From: Pseudomonas sp. TCU-HL1
Lineage (GTDB): Bacteria > Pseudomonadota > Gammaproteobacteria > Pseudomonadales > Pseudomonadaceae
Direction of reading: 5' to 3'
DNA: 64,000 nucleotides
NCBI RefSeq assembly: GCF_001708505.1
Contig: NZ_CP015992.1
Coordinates: 1,736,001 to 1,800,000, forward strand
This document shows, piece after piece, positions 8,143 to 16,676 of the stretch; within the stretch, counting starts at the first letter, position 1; every line of letters begins with the position of its first letter. The translations under genes were made by a program, and so were the position numbers. The notes below the pieces were generated by a model. It was not told where the DNA came from and did not search any database. It saw only the letters and a program-made list of their open reading frames with translations.

Positions 8143-8973
8143 TCAGGGCACCAGCGGCAGGATGCGCTTGTGCTGGGTGTTGTCGTAGGTGCGGACGATG
8201 GTGGCGTAAGCCTCGGGGCCGACGTCCTGGCCGTGAAGGAAGGCGTCGATCTCGACGTAGGTGACGCCGTGTGCTTCTTCGTCCGGCTTGCCCGGGCGCA
8301 GTTCTTCCAGATCGGCGGTGGGCACCTTGTGCACCAGGGAGTCCGGCGCGCCGAGGTAACCGGCAATGCTGCGCACCTGGTTCTTCACCAGACCGCTGAG
8401 TGGGGCCAGGTCGCAGGCGCCGTCGCCGAACTTGGTGAAGAAACCCATGACGGCCTCGGCGGCGTGGTCGGTACCGATCACCAGGCCGTTGTTGGCGTTG
8501 GCGATGGCGAACTGGGCCACCATGCGGATGCGTGCCTTGATATTGCCAGTGACGAAGTCGCGGCGCGCGTCGGCAAGGTTGTTCAGGTGGGTGACCTGCT
8601 CGGCCAGGCCGACCACGCTGTCTGCGATGTTCACGGTCTCTTCTTCATCGGCACGGATGAAGTTCATCGCCACCTGGGCGTCCGATTCGTCGTGCTGGAC
8701 GTTGTAGGGCAGGCGCACGGCAATGAAGCGGTAGCCGGCATCGCCGGTTTCGGCACGCAGCTCCTCGACCGACAACTGGGCCAGGCGGCCGGCGGTGGTG
8801 GAGTCGACGCCCCCGCTGATGCCCAGCACCAGTACCTTGAGGCCGGACTTGCGCAGGCAATCCTTGATGAAGGCCTTGCGCCGCTCGACTTCGGCCACCA
8901 GGGCGGCTTCATCGGCGAAGGGCGGGACAACGTCCAGGGCTTTGGCGATTTCTTGCTGGCGGTTGCTGCTCAT
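8143..8973 (-). CDS. nadE: NH3-dependent NAD+ synthetase
   Basis: 276 residues, matching the P. aeruginosa-type NadE. The last step of NAD synthesis: amidation of nicotinate adenine dinucleotide using ATP and ammonia. The PP-loop motif SGGVDSTTAGRLAQ is near residue 55. The ATG at 8973 (MSSNRQQEIAKALD) is chosen because the open frame upstream runs into the pncB stop. It follows pncB after 11 bp, so pncB-nadE form a salvage operon. Confidence 0.95.
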   Translation of the reverse strand: MSSNRQQEIAKALDVVPPFADEAALVAEVERRKAFIKDCLRKSGLKVLVLGISGGVDSTTAGRLAQLSVEELRAETGDAGYRFIAVRLPYNVQHDESDAQVAMNFIRADEEETVNIADSVVGLAEQVTHLNNLADARRDFVTGNIKARIRMVAQFAIANANNGLVIGTDHAAEAVMGFFTKFGDGACDLAPLSGLVKNQVRSIAGYLGAPDSLVHKVPTADLEELRPGKPDEEAHGVTYVEIDAFLHGQDVGPEAYATIVRTYDNTQHKRILPLVP

Positions 8974-8984
8974 GTGCGGAGTCC

Positions 8985-10190
8985 TTACTGGCTGTCGGTG
9001 ACGCGGAAAACGTGTTTCAGGTAGGCGACGAAATTCTCGTCGCGGCATTGGCTCTTGCCTGGCGCATCGGAAATCTTGGCCACCGGCTGGCCGTTGCAGC
9101 CGGTCATCTTGATCACGATGTTCATCGGTTCGACGCCCGGAATATCGCAGGTCAGGTTGGTGCCGATGCCGAAGCTGACCTGGATGCGCCCATGCAGCGC
9201 ACGGTAGAGCGCCAGGGCTCGGGGCAGGTCAAGGCCGTCGGAGAATACGAGGGTCTTGGTCTGCGGGTCTATGCCCAGCTTCTCGTAATGGCGAATGGCT
9301 TTTTCAGCCCACACCAGGGGATCGCCGGAATCGTGGCGCAGGCCGTCGAAGAGCTTGGCGAAGTAGAGATCGAAGTCACCGAGGAAGGCCTGCATGGTGA
9401 TGCAGTCGGTCAGGGCGATACCCAGTAGGCCACGGTACTCGCGCACCCAGCAGTCGAGGGCGGCAATCTGGCTGTCGATCAGTCGCGGGCCGAGCTGCTG
9501 GTGGGCCATCAGCCATTCGTGGGCCATGGTGCCGATGGGCTTGATGTCGAATTCCCGCGCCAGGTGCACGTTACTGGTGCCGACGAAGCGGCCGGGGAAG
9601 TCGCGCTTGAGGATATGCACGACCTCTTCCTGGACCTTGTAGGAGAAGCGCCGGCGGGTACCGAAGTCCGCCAGCTGGAATTCACTCAGTTCTTCGTCAC
9701 TGGCATTGGCCCTGAGCCAGTCGAGCTTGCGATAGAGCGTTTCGCGGGCCTGGATCAACTTGACGTCGCGATAGCGGTAGCGGTTGCGCACTTCGCTGAT
9801 GATTGCCAGCAGCGGGATTTCGAAGAGGATCACATGCAGCCAGGGGCCGCGCAGGCGCACGCAGAGCTGGCCGTCGTCGATGCCGAGTTGCAGGTAACGC
9901 AGGTTGAAGCGGAACAGGCTGAGGAAGCGCGTGAAGTCCGGCTTGATGAAGGGGATGCGTTCGAGGAAGTTGAGCTGGTCGGGGGTAATGGAGATGTCCG
10001 CCAACTGCTCGATCTGGTAGCGGATTTCCGCGAGGTAGGGGGTCAGGTCTTCGTCGTTGCGGCAGCGCAGCTCCCATTCGACTTCGGCGTTGGGGTAGTT
10101 GTGCAGCACCGCCTGCATCATGGTCAGCTTGTAGAAATCGGTGTCTAGCAGGTTCTGATTGATGCGGCCGGAAAAGGCGCTGTCAGCCAT
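8985..10190 (-). CDS. pncB: Nicotinate phosphoribosyltransferase
   Basis: 401 residues. Makes nicotinate mononucleotide from nicotinate, PRPP and ATP, the entry step of the Preiss-Handler pathway that NadE finishes. N-terminal LLDTDFYKLTM, FGTRRRFSYKVQEEV, the TSNVHLAREFDIKPIGTMAHE region with the phosphorylated histidine, and SDGLDLPRAL are all family motifs. First gene of pncB-nadE. Confidence 0.95.
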   Translation of the reverse strand: MADSAFSGRINQNLLDTDFYKLTMMQAVLHNYPNAEVEWELRCRNDEDLTPYLAEIRYQIEQLADISITPDQLNFLERIPFIKPDFTRFLSLFRFNLRYLQLGIDDGQLCVRLRGPWLHVILFEIPLLAIISEVRNRYRYRDVKLIQARETLYRKLDWLRANASDEELSEFQLADFGTRRRFSYKVQEEVVHILKRDFPGRFVGTSNVHLAREFDIKPIGTMAHEWLMAHQQLGPRLIDSQIAALDCWVREYRGLLGIALTDCITMQAFLGDFDLYFAKLFDGLRHDSGDPLVWAEKAIRHYEKLGIDPQTKTLVFSDGLDLPRALALYRALHGRIQVSFGIGTNLTCDIPGVEPMNIVIKMTGCNGQPVAKISDAPGKSQCRDENFVAYLKHVFRVTDSQ

Positions 10191-10276
10191 GGTTGGTTCT
10201 CGAAGCTCCGGGCAGACCGTGGAAAGGGCGCAGGATGCGGCAAGGTTGGGTGTGGTGCAAGGTTGTGGGGATACCT

Positions 10277-10370
10277 TGTGGGAGCGAATTCATTCGCGAA
10301 AGGACTGCGGAGCTGTCCCGTTCATTAGCAGCAGGTGTCGACCAGCATCGCGAATGAATTCACTCCCACA
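10277..10370. repeat. REPIN, family A (GGGAGCGAATTCATTCGCGA)
   Basis: Two REP palindromes in inverted orientation: left arm from TGTGGGAGCGAATT, right arm ending TTCACTCCCACA. The arms are 23 bp with one mismatch and are separated by about 48 bp. It lies in the promoter-side region of pncB and downstream of quiP. Confidence 0.8.
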
Positions 10371-10390
10371 CAGAATGCCGGGCAAAAGAA

Positions 10391-10410
10391 AAGGCACCCG
10401 AGGGTGCCTT
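10391..10410 (-). terminator. Terminator of quiP
   Basis: Stem AAGGCACCC / GGGTGCCTT with a 2-base loop, followed on the minus strand by TTCTTTTG. It lies 70 bp after the quiP stop. Confidence 0.75.
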
Positions 10411-10481
10411 GAAATGTGATCTATGGAGTAAGTCCACTCAATCAGAGCGGTAGGGCGGCGGTAAGTTCCGCCGCTGGTAGA

Positions 10482-13028
10482 TCATTTTTGCGGGGTCAGC
10501 ATCAGGCGCTTGGTGCCGTAGATGGCGTCCAGGTTCTGCGGCTGGAAGGGGAACTTCATGTAGCGTGCCTTGAGCCAGGCATCGATGCCGTCGGCATAGT
10601 GCGGGCTGGCCGGGTTGCCGGACTGGCCGGAGCTGTTCATGCCGATCATGGGTTCGGGCTGGCTGAAGTCGACGATGATGCGCATGGCCGGAATCAGCCA
10701 GGTGTTGAAGTCTTGTCCCCAGTGATAGGCCGAGACGTTGAGGGTGCTGTGGTCACCGCCGGCCGGGTAGGGGCCACGGTCCAGATAGCCCTTCAGCGCG
10801 TTGAGGCCGGTGCGCTGGCTGGCGCTCATGTGGGGGGCCAGTTGGGTGCTTTCGGTGACCCATTCGTAGGTGTGCAGCTTGCCCCACTGCCAGGCTTTGC
10901 GGTCGGCGCCCAGGCGGCCCTCGGCATAGTTGATGGCGGCAGCCAGGCTGCGCGCGAGGATGGCCGGTTTGTCTTCCTTCTTCTGCGCGGTGTTGACGTC
11001 ATCCCAGAACGGGCTGTCGACGCGACCCAGCAGGTGGTCGGCCTGGGCCGAATAGGACAGGTCGGCGGTCTGTATCAGGGCACGCCAGGCCGGGCTGGTT
11101 TCCGGACCGAGTTCATCGAGGAAGATCTGCCGCGCGCTTTCGTGGAGGAAGGCGCCGTAGTAGGCGGCGTCGGCTGAGGTCGGGCTCAGGCGGCCGTCGA
11201 AGGCCAGCAGGCGGTCGAGGCCTTCCTGGGCCCTGGACCGGTCTGCCGGCGGCAGGGCGTTGATGGCCTGCTTGAGCGGCTGGGCCATGCCTGGGTCCTG
11301 CAGCATGGTCTTGAGCTTGGCCGGGAAGGGGCTGGTCTGGTCGTACTGCATGGCAATCATGCTCTGCCAGTCGTGCTTGCCACTGCCGCCCGCCAATTCT
11401 GCGATGCGCTCGGCGCGTTCCGGGTAGTACCAGGAGTTGGACAGCTGCACGCCATAGCCGCCCTGCACGGTGCGGTGGTTGGCGGTGCCGAGCCAGCCCT
11501 GGGTAGGGTCCTGGTCGTAGGGGTGGAGCATGGGGTCGGCATAGCCGTCCCAGTCGTAGCGGCCGTCCCAGCCAGGGGAGGGCAGCAGGCCGCGACCCTC
11601 GCGGCGGTTCGGGTAGCGGCCGGTGACCTGCCAGGCGATGTGCCTGGCATCCGCGTAGAGGATGTTCAGGCCCATGGCGCGGATGGAGCGGGTGGCCTCG
11701 TGCGCGTCTTCCACCGATTGGGCGCGGGACAGCGCGAAGAAGGCGTCCAGCGACTGGTCGGCTTCGAACTGGCTGGTTTGCAGGGCGATGCCGTAGCCGC
11801 TCTTGATCTCCAGTGGCTGCAGCGGATGCTTGCGCTGGCCCAGGACGGAGTTCAGCAGCGGTCCGTGGCGGGTCTCGTAGATCACCTCGCGGACCGGGCG
11901 CTCGCCCTTGATGAAGAAGGTTTCCATGCGCTCGCTGGCGGGGAGCCACTTGCCATCGGCCTGGTAGTAGAGGCGGTTGCCCTCGCGCTTGATCTTCTCC
12001 AGGAACAGGTCCTGGTTGTCGCCCATGACCATGGTCATGCCCCAGGCCAGCTTGCCGTTGTAGCCGGCGACCACGGCCGGCACGCCAGCGATGGAGACGC
12101 CCGCGGCCTGGAATTTCGGCGAGCGGATCTGCACGAAATTCCACACTGAAGGCATGGACAGCGGCAGGTGGGTGTCGTTGGCGAGGATGCTGCGGCCGGT
12201 GCGGCTCTTCTGGGGAGCGATGGCCCAGTTGTTGGACGCGGCGACGCCGAGCATGTTCAGCGCGGCGATCTGGCCGGCGGTGTCGTTCAGCGCGGTCAGG
12301 CCGGGAATCTGCCCGCCCAGTTGCAGGCCCTTGAGCTTTTCGGCTTCCTCGAAGGGAAGCGGCTCATCGGGGTAGATGGGAGTCAGCCAGGCCAGTTTGT
12401 CGGCACCGACCTTCTGCGCCAGTACCAGGGAGGCGATTTCCTCCTGAAGGTTCACCGCCAGGCCGAAGTTCAGCAGACTGAAGACCAGCACCGAGTCTTC
12501 CGGCTTCCAGTACGCCGGCTTGTAGCCGGCTTCGGCCAGGTCCATCGGCAGCTTGTCGCGATAGCGATAGAGGTAGGCGTTGACGCCACGGGAGTAGACC
12601 GCGAAGAACTCCTTCAGGCGCGGCGAGGCGTTCTTGTAGAGGATGTCGGCGCTCTTGCGCAGGTTGACCGCGCGCATGAAACGGTCGATCTCCAGGACGC
12701 CCGGACCGGCCATCTCGGACAGACGACCCTCGGCCATCAGGCGCAGGCCGACCATCTGGCTGAGGCGGTCGGACGCGTGGACGTAGCCGAGGGTGAACAG
12801 TGCGTCGTGGAAGGTGGTGGTTTCGATCAGTGGCATGCCCAGCGGGTTGCGGCGGATCGAGACGCTCTGCGCCAGGCCTTTGACCGGCTGGAAGCCCGAG
12901 GTGGGCGGCAGGCTGCTGGAATAGCGGCTATCCAGCCAGGACTGGCAGCCGCTGATGCTGATCATGGCGCCAGCGGCGGCGGCAACGCAGAACCGGGGGA
13001 GGAAGCGCTTGAGGGCTGGCGAAGCCAT
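10482..13028 (-). CDS. quiP: Acyl-homoserine lactone acylase QuiP-type (Ntn hydrolase)
   Basis: 848 residues, the length of P. aeruginosa QuiP (PA1032). Penicillin-amidase family precursor that cleaves itself into alpha and beta chains. The new N-terminal serine is most likely Ser265 in GVAASNNWAIA; the following segment GRSILANDTHL and the beta-chain motif AGVPAVVAGYNGKLAWGMT are clear. Members cut the acyl chain from long-chain acyl-homoserine lactones. Residues 21-28 (AMISISGC) form a plausible lipobox, so it may be a lipoprotein rather than freely periplasmic. A strong AGGAGAG lies 9 bases before the ATG. Single gene with its own terminator. The substrate is inferred from the family. Confidence 0.88.
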   Translation of the reverse strand: MASPALKRFLPRFCVAAAAGAMISISGCQSWLDSRYSSSLPPTSGFQPVKGLAQSVSIRRNPLGMPLIETTTFHDALFTLGYVHASDRLSQMVGLRLMAEGRLSEMAGPGVLEIDRFMRAVNLRKSADILYKNASPRLKEFFAVYSRGVNAYLYRYRDKLPMDLAEAGYKPAYWKPEDSVLVFSLLNFGLAVNLQEEIASLVLAQKVGADKLAWLTPIYPDEPLPFEEAEKLKGLQLGGQIPGLTALNDTAGQIAALNMLGVAASNNWAIAPQKSRTGRSILANDTHLPLSMPSVWNFVQIRSPKFQAAGVSIAGVPAVVAGYNGKLAWGMTMVMGDNQDLFLEKIKREGNRLYYQADGKWLPASERMETFFIKGERPVREVIYETRHGPLLNSVLGQRKHPLQPLEIKSGYGIALQTSQFEADQSLDAFFALSRAQSVEDAHEATRSIRAMGLNILYADARHIAWQVTGRYPNRREGRGLLPSPGWDGRYDWDGYADPMLHPYDQDPTQGWLGTANHRTVQGGYGVQLSNSWYYPERAERIAELAGGSGKHDWQSMIAMQYDQTSPFPAKLKTMLQDPGMAQPLKQAINALPPADRSRAQEGLDRLLAFDGRLSPTSADAAYYGAFLHESARQIFLDELGPETSPAWRALIQTADLSYSAQADHLLGRVDSPFWDDVNTAQKKEDKPAILARSLAAAINYAEGRLGADRKAWQWGKLHTYEWVTESTQLAPHMSASQRTGLNALKGYLDRGPYPAGGDHSTLNVSAYHWGQDFNTWLIPAMRIIVDFSQPEPMIGMNSSGQSGNPASPHYADGIDAWLKARYMKFPFQPQNLDAIYGTKRLMLTPQK

Positions 13029-13133
13029 GGAACGGGCTCTCCTGAGAGGGGCATCGGATCAAACGCGCTACGTTAGTGAGCCGCCCCGCGACGTGCAAGC
13101 GCCGCCCGGACTACTTTTTCACGGCAGCCAGAT

Positions 13134-13274
13134 TCACCTGTTCCCCCGCGTGTAGGCACGGACGGTAGCCGGGCGCGCCTGGATGCCCGGGTACCCGCGC
13201 TAGAGGTTGGGGAAGTCGTCCAGGTTCTGTTCCTGCCAGGGGTGGCGGTCGATCCAGGGATACAGGTCGATCAT
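13134..13274 (-). pseudogene. Relic of glutathione S-transferase C-terminus
   Basis: Reading leftwards, the frame gives YPWIDRHPWQEQNLDDFPNL, a TAG stop at 13202-13200, then RGYPGIQARPATVRAYTRGN and a stop at 13136-13134. The family pattern (YfcG/YghU-type GST) is YPWI..., DLDDFPNLKRW, IxARPAVxRAY, so this is the last 45 or so codons of such a gene with an in-frame stop and no 5' part. Low chance of being a real peptide gene. Confidence 0.6.
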
Positions 13275-13317
13275 CGGGATGGTTCCAGGTGACGTTTTAC
13301 CCGGTCCAGAAACGAAC

Positions 13318-13341
13318 AGGCCCGCGCGAGGCGGGCCTGGG
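13318..13341 (-). terminator. Terminator after the SEC-C gene
   Basis: Stem AGGCCCGC / GCGGGCCT with a GCGA loop just after the stop at 13356; followed on the minus strand by GTTCGTTTC. Confidence 0.6.
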
Positions 13342-13355
13342 AAAGTGCGTCGGCG

Positions 13356-13544
13356 TCAGGCGCCGTGGCACTTCTTGAATTTCTTCTGGCTGCCGCAGGG
13401 GCAGGGATCGTTGCGGCCCACTTCCTTCAGCGGGTTGCGCACCGGCTCCTGGTGGCCGTGATTGCAATGCGGGCCATGCACGTGGTGAGGGTGGTCATGG
13501 TCGTGGTTGCAGTTCGGACCATGGACGTGGGGTTCTTGACTCAT
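13356..13544 (-). CDS. Small His-rich SEC-C zinc-motif protein
   Basis: 62 residues. The N-terminal half holds histidine/cysteine repeats (HGPNCNHDHDH, HGPHCNHGH) likely to bind metal. The C-terminus has the SEC-C motif NDPCPCGSQKKFKKCHG, which in SecA binds zinc and contacts SecB or ribosomes. It lies 7 bases after the LEA2-type lipoprotein gene, so the two are probably co-transcribed. The exact role is unknown. Confidence 0.85.
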   Translation of the reverse strand: MSQEPHVHGPNCNHDHDHPHHVHGPHCNHGHQEPVRNPLKEVGRNDPCPCGSQKKFKKCHGA

Positions 13545-13551
13545 GAAGCTT

Positions 13552-14052
13552 CTACTCCGGAATGTAACTGCCGGGGATTATCTCGCCATTGCGGCTGAGG
13601 TGCACGCTCTTGCCGAACATCAGCCCCGTCTTCACTTCACCCTCGAGGCGGTACTTGATCGGCTCGTCGGGCTTTTCCAGGAGCTTGACGATGTACTTCA
13701 TGTGCCGCCAGAGATTGGTGCGCACGGGAACGTCGAAGGTCTGGCTCCCATGGGCGGGAACGGTGAACCAGGTGTTGGACTCGCCGGAGGCGAGCTTCAC
13801 GTCATTGAGATGGACGGTGTAGACCAGCCCGCGCACTGGCAGGCTGACGTCGTTGGGATTATCGATGCGAAAGCGCAGCACGAACTGTTGTTCCAGTAGT
13901 TTGGCGCGTACCACGTCCACCTTGAGCAGGCGTACGTCGGGTTCGTGGAAGCTGTCGCTGATCCAGGTGGAGCATCCACTCAAGCCCGAAAAAGGTAGGG
14001 CGAAGAAAAACAGTAGGCTGAGAATTCTTATCGTTTGCGCCTGGTAAAGCAT
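13552..14052 (-). CDS. LEA type 2 (LEA14-like) lipoprotein
   Basis: 166 residues from the ATG at 14052 (MLYQAQTIRILS). The lipobox FSGLSGC puts the lipidated cysteine at 27. The rest, with LRFRIDNPNDVSLPVRGL and a VHLNDVKLASG strand pattern, is the water-stress/LEA14 beta-sandwich seen in many Pseudomonas lipoproteins. Function unknown. The open frame runs far upstream, but that part is antisense to the next gene. Confidence 0.85.
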   Translation of the reverse strand: MLYQAQTIRILSLLFFFALPFSGLSGCSTWISDSFHEPDVRLLKVDVVRAKLLEQQFVLRFRIDNPNDVSLPVRGLVYTVHLNDVKLASGESNTWFTVPAHGSQTFDVPVRTNLWRHMKYIVKLLEKPDEPIKYRLEGEVKTGLMFGKSVHLSRNGEIIPGSYIPE

Positions 14053-14166
14053 TGCAATACTCCAAGTGAGGCTCCAGTGTAACAAGCAACTGCTTGGCCG
14101 CAACCTGTTGTGGGCCGAAAAAAAGCTGCGCCATACTGCAGGGCAATTCGGACAGGAGTGTGACCA

Positions 14167-14742
14167 ATGGGTCGTTACGAAATCGCCTTTTCCGGGAAGC
14201 TGGTGCCCGGGGCGCGTCTGGAACTGGTGCAGGCCAACCTGGCCAAGCTGTTCCAGGCTGACGCCCAGCGGATCGCCCTGCTGTTCTCCGGGCGGCGCAT
14301 GATCCTCAAGAACAACCTGGATGAAGCTGCTGCGGAGAAGTACCGATCGACCCTTGAACGCGCCGGTGCGCTGGTCGAGGTGGTTGCCATGGAGCCGGAA
14401 ATCGAGGAAGTGGAGCTGGCGCCTCCGCCGGAACCCGAGCCCGCGTTCCAACCCGCACCGGCTCCAGCGCCCACTGTGGCGCAGGTTGCCGCGCCGGGGC
14501 GGCTGAAAGTGGTGCCGCGCGATGAGTACATGGCGGCGTTCGTTGGGGTGGATGCGCCGGACTTCGGCATCGCCCCGGTCGGCGCCGATCTTCAGGATGC
14601 CAAGCCAGTCATGCCGCCGCCGCGTTACGACCTCTCGAACATGAGCCTCGCACCCGTCGGCAGCGACATGGGGCAGGCGAAGATGCCTCCGGCCGGACCG
14701 CCGCCGGATACCTCCCATCTGCGTCTGGAAGAGCGCAAATAA
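14167..14742 (+). CDS. Conserved hypothetical with an N-terminal Pseudomonas small domain
   Basis: 191 residues. Residues 1-70 (YEIAFSGKLVPGARLELVQANLAKLF, LFSGRRMILKNNLD) form a small alpha/beta domain that I recall at the N-terminus of DUF805 and zinc-ribbon proteins in pseudomonads. Residues 75-105 are Pro/Glu/Ala-rich. The C-terminal half has two similar stretches (IAPVGADLQDAK and LAPVGSDMGQAK), each followed by prolines. No membrane segment. Divergent from the lipoprotein gene. Function unknown. Confidence 0.8.
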   Translation: MGRYEIAFSGKLVPGARLELVQANLAKLFQADAQRIALLFSGRRMILKNNLDEAAAEKYRSTLERAGALVEVVAMEPEIEEVELAPPPEPEPAFQPAPAPAPTVAQVAAPGRLKVVPRDEYMAAFVGVDAPDFGIAPVGADLQDAKPVMPPPRYDLSNMSLAPVGSDMGQAKMPPAGPPPDTSHLRLEERK

Positions 14743-14780
14743 ATAGAAGAGGCCCGCAGCATGCGGGCCTCTTCTATTTA
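14743..14780. terminator. Bidirectional terminator
   Basis: Near-perfect 17-bp stem AAATAGAAGAGGCCCGC / GCGGGCCTCTTCTATTT with an A/T-rich flank on both sides, between convergent genes. Strong terminator for both. Confidence 0.92.
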
Positions 14781-14785
14781 TGGCG

Positions 14786-15256
14786 TCAAAAGTAGCCTGA
14801 ACAGCATTTCTTGAACTTCTGGCCGCTTCCGCAGGGGCAGGGATCGTTGCGTCCGGCCTTCACCGGCACCGTCGGGTCGAGGAAGTACCAGCGGCCTTCC
14901 ACCTGGACGAATGCCGACTTCTCTCGGTGGCTGTGTTCCCCCGCCTGGTCATGCCAGCGCGCGGTAAAGGTGACGAAGGCATGCTCGGGTTGGCCGCCCA
15001 GCAGTTCGTGGCCTTCCACTTCCAGGCCGAGCCAGGTACTGGAGAGACTCCAGGCGCGAATCGACTCCAGGTCCAGGCCTTCGCGCTGGGCGGGCAGTGT
15101 GGTTTCCACCAGATAGTCCACCAACCCCAGCACGTAGGCGCAGTAGCGGGAGCGCATCAGGGCTTCGGCGCTGGCGGCAGGGTGACCAGCGTGATGACGG
15201 CCGCAGCACACCTCCAGGAGATTGCCGCTACCGCAGGGACAGATTGCAGTGCTCAT
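14786..15256 (-). CDS. ychJ: YchJ family SEC-C protein
   Basis: 156 residues, the UPF0225/YchJ family (P. aeruginosa PA1039). There are two zinc-binding SEC-C motifs, CPCGSGNLLEVCCG at 6-19 and CPCGSGQKFKKCCSG at the end, with an NTF2-like middle (MRSRYCAYVLGLVDYL, FVTFTARW). Probably binds zinc; role not established. It lies 3 bases after the preceding DUF6231-type gene, so they likely share a message. Confidence 0.92.
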   Translation of the reverse strand: MSTAICPCGSGNLLEVCCGRHHAGHPAASAEALMRSRYCAYVLGLVDYLVETTLPAQREGLDLESIRAWSLSSTWLGLEVEGHELLGGQPEHAFVTFTARWHDQAGEHSHREKSAFVQVEGRWYFLDPTVPVKAGRNDPCPCGSGQKFKKCCSGYF

Positions 15257-15259
15257 GGC

Positions 15260-15757
15260 TTACCACCAGTACTTGCCGAAGTTTTCCGGGTTGGCCCAGA
15301 ACTTGGCGTTCAGCCAGTCGGGGACCTGCTTGTACTCGCGCAGGTCGTAGGTGAACAGGGTCAGGGTCTGCTGGTCGCGGTGGAAGCGTTCGCTGGCCTG
15401 CAGCGCCAGAGAGAAGAAGTCGGTGTCTTGCCAGCCGCAGGCCCCGAGGTCAGCCAGCACCGCTACCCGGCTGGCGTTGAGGTTGCGGATACCACCCAGC
15501 AGTTCAAGGCCGGTGCGCTTGGGCAGGTGTTCCAGGCAGTCCGCCAGCAGCGCGAGGTCGAAGCGGCGTGCGGCTTGCTCCGCCGGCAACGGCCCGGCAG
15601 GGACTTGCACCACCTGGCTGGCAGGGTGTGCGGCGGCGAAGGCTTCCAGCGCCGGGAGCGGGCTATTGCCGACCAATAGCAGGCTTTGCGGAGCGGAGCG
15701 TTCGAGCAGGGCGGCCAGTGCCTGCTGAGGTGTGCGTGAAGAGAAGCTGTCAGTCAT
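15260..15757 (-). CDS. DUF6231-type protein (methyltransferase-like fold)
   Basis: 165 residues from the ATG at 15757, chosen because GAGGATTTT lies just upstream; the frame is open 16 codons further. The pattern SLLLVGNSPLPAL, FDLALLADCLEHLPKRTGLELLGGIRNL resembles a shortened SAM-methyltransferase fold but lacks a clear GxGxG loop. The C-terminus ends NPENFGKYWW. I recall such genes next to ychJ in Pseudomonas. Enzymatic role uncertain. Confidence 0.8.
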   Translation of the reverse strand: MTDSFSSRTPQQALAALLERSAPQSLLLVGNSPLPALEAFAAAHPASQVVQVPAGPLPAEQAARRFDLALLADCLEHLPKRTGLELLGGIRNLNASRVAVLADLGACGWQDTDFFSLALQASERFHRDQQTLTLFTYDLREYKQVPDWLNAKFWANPENFGKYWW

Positions 15758-15887
15758 CGAAAATCCTCGAACAAGTGGGTCAAGACTAGCCTGAAGGCGA
15801 GACATGGCCTAGTGCTGGCGGTTTCCGGGGCTGGCGTCTTTACTCCCTAGTTGTCGGTATGGGCCGATTCTAAGAGGAGACTCGCTT

Positions 15888-16580
15888 ATGAGCATTACAC
15901 GGACAGCTTTACCCCTGCTTCTTGTGACCAGCTTGCTGACTGGCTGCGCCGGCCTGCAGAAGACCGACTGGCCCAAGTGTGCAGCTGTCGGGGGTGTGGT
16001 AGGTGCGGGATTGGGTGCGATTGAAAGCAGCACCTATGCGGGTTGGGGCGCCTTGATCGGTGCCGGTACGGCAGCAGCCTATTGCTGGGTACACGGCGAT
16101 GGCGACGAGGATGGTGATGGCGTACCTGATAGCCGTGACAAGTGCCCCGGCACGCCGCCCGGCACGCCCGTGGACGCCGATGGCTGCCCGCCGAAGGAAG
16201 AGCCTGTGGCTGAAGAAGTCGTCGTGGTCGAGCACGAAACCATCGTGGTTCGCGACCTGCTGTTCGCATTCGATTCCGCCAAGCTTGATCCGGCCGACGA
16301 AGCCACGCTGGATAACGTTGCCAGCCGCCTGAAAAACGAAGCGCCGGATGCCAAGCTGACCGTCACCGGTCACACCGACAGTGTGGGTTCCGATGCCTAT
16401 AACCAGAAACTTTCGGAGCGCCGCGCCAATGCAGTGGCCGACTACCTGGTTCGCAGTGGCATCCCGGCGTCCAACATCGTCAGTGTCGGTGGTGCAGGTG
16501 AAAGCCAGCCAGTCGCTGACAACTCCACCAAAGACGGCCGTGCGATGAACCGGCGGGTGGAAATCCAGATCGACCGCTAA
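15888..16580 (+). CDS. OmpA-family lipoprotein with TSP3 repeat
   Basis: 230 residues (PA1041-type). Lipobox LLTGC, Cys20. A glycine-rich stretch at 33-60 is followed by a calcium-binding thrombospondin-3-like segment (DGDEDGDGVPDSRDKCPGTP). The C-terminal OmpA domain has LFAFDSAKLD, TGHTDSVG and LSERRA, the peptidoglycan-binding residues. It likely anchors the outer membrane to the cell wall. AGAGGAGA ribosome-binding site. Confidence 0.92.
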   Translation: MSITRTALPLLLVTSLLTGCAGLQKTDWPKCAAVGGVVGAGLGAIESSTYAGWGALIGAGTAAAYCWVHGDGDEDGDGVPDSRDKCPGTPPGTPVDADGCPPKEEPVAEEVVVVEHETIVVRDLLFAFDSAKLDPADEATLDNVASRLKNEAPDAKLTVTGHTDSVGSDAYNQKLSERRANAVADYLVRSGIPASNIVSVGGAGESQPVADNSTKDGRAMNRRVEIQIDR

Positions 16581-16590
16581 CCCCCGGCAT

Positions 16591-16618
16591 ACCTGCGGCG
16601 CGCGCCTTGTGCGCCGCG
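16591..16618 (+). terminator. GC-rich hairpin after ompA gene
   Basis: Stem GCGGCGC / GCGCCGC, 10 bases after the stop. No T-tract, so only a possible terminator. Confidence 0.4.
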
Positions 16619-16633
16619 GGCCCCGGGTCTTTA

Positions 16634-16668
16634 CTCCTGTGTTACCGGCCTGGCCGGTGACACAGGAG
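16634..16668 (+). promoter_or_regulatory. Hairpin enclosing the mini-OmpA ribosome-binding site
   Basis: Arms CTCCTGTGT-T-ACCGGCC and GGCCGGT-G-ACACAGGAG form a 16-bp stem with one mismatch and almost no loop. The AGGAG ribosome-binding site of the gene at 16677 is inside the right arm, so the site would be sequestered in the RNA. Confidence 0.7.
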
Positions 16669-16676
16669 AGTCCATC

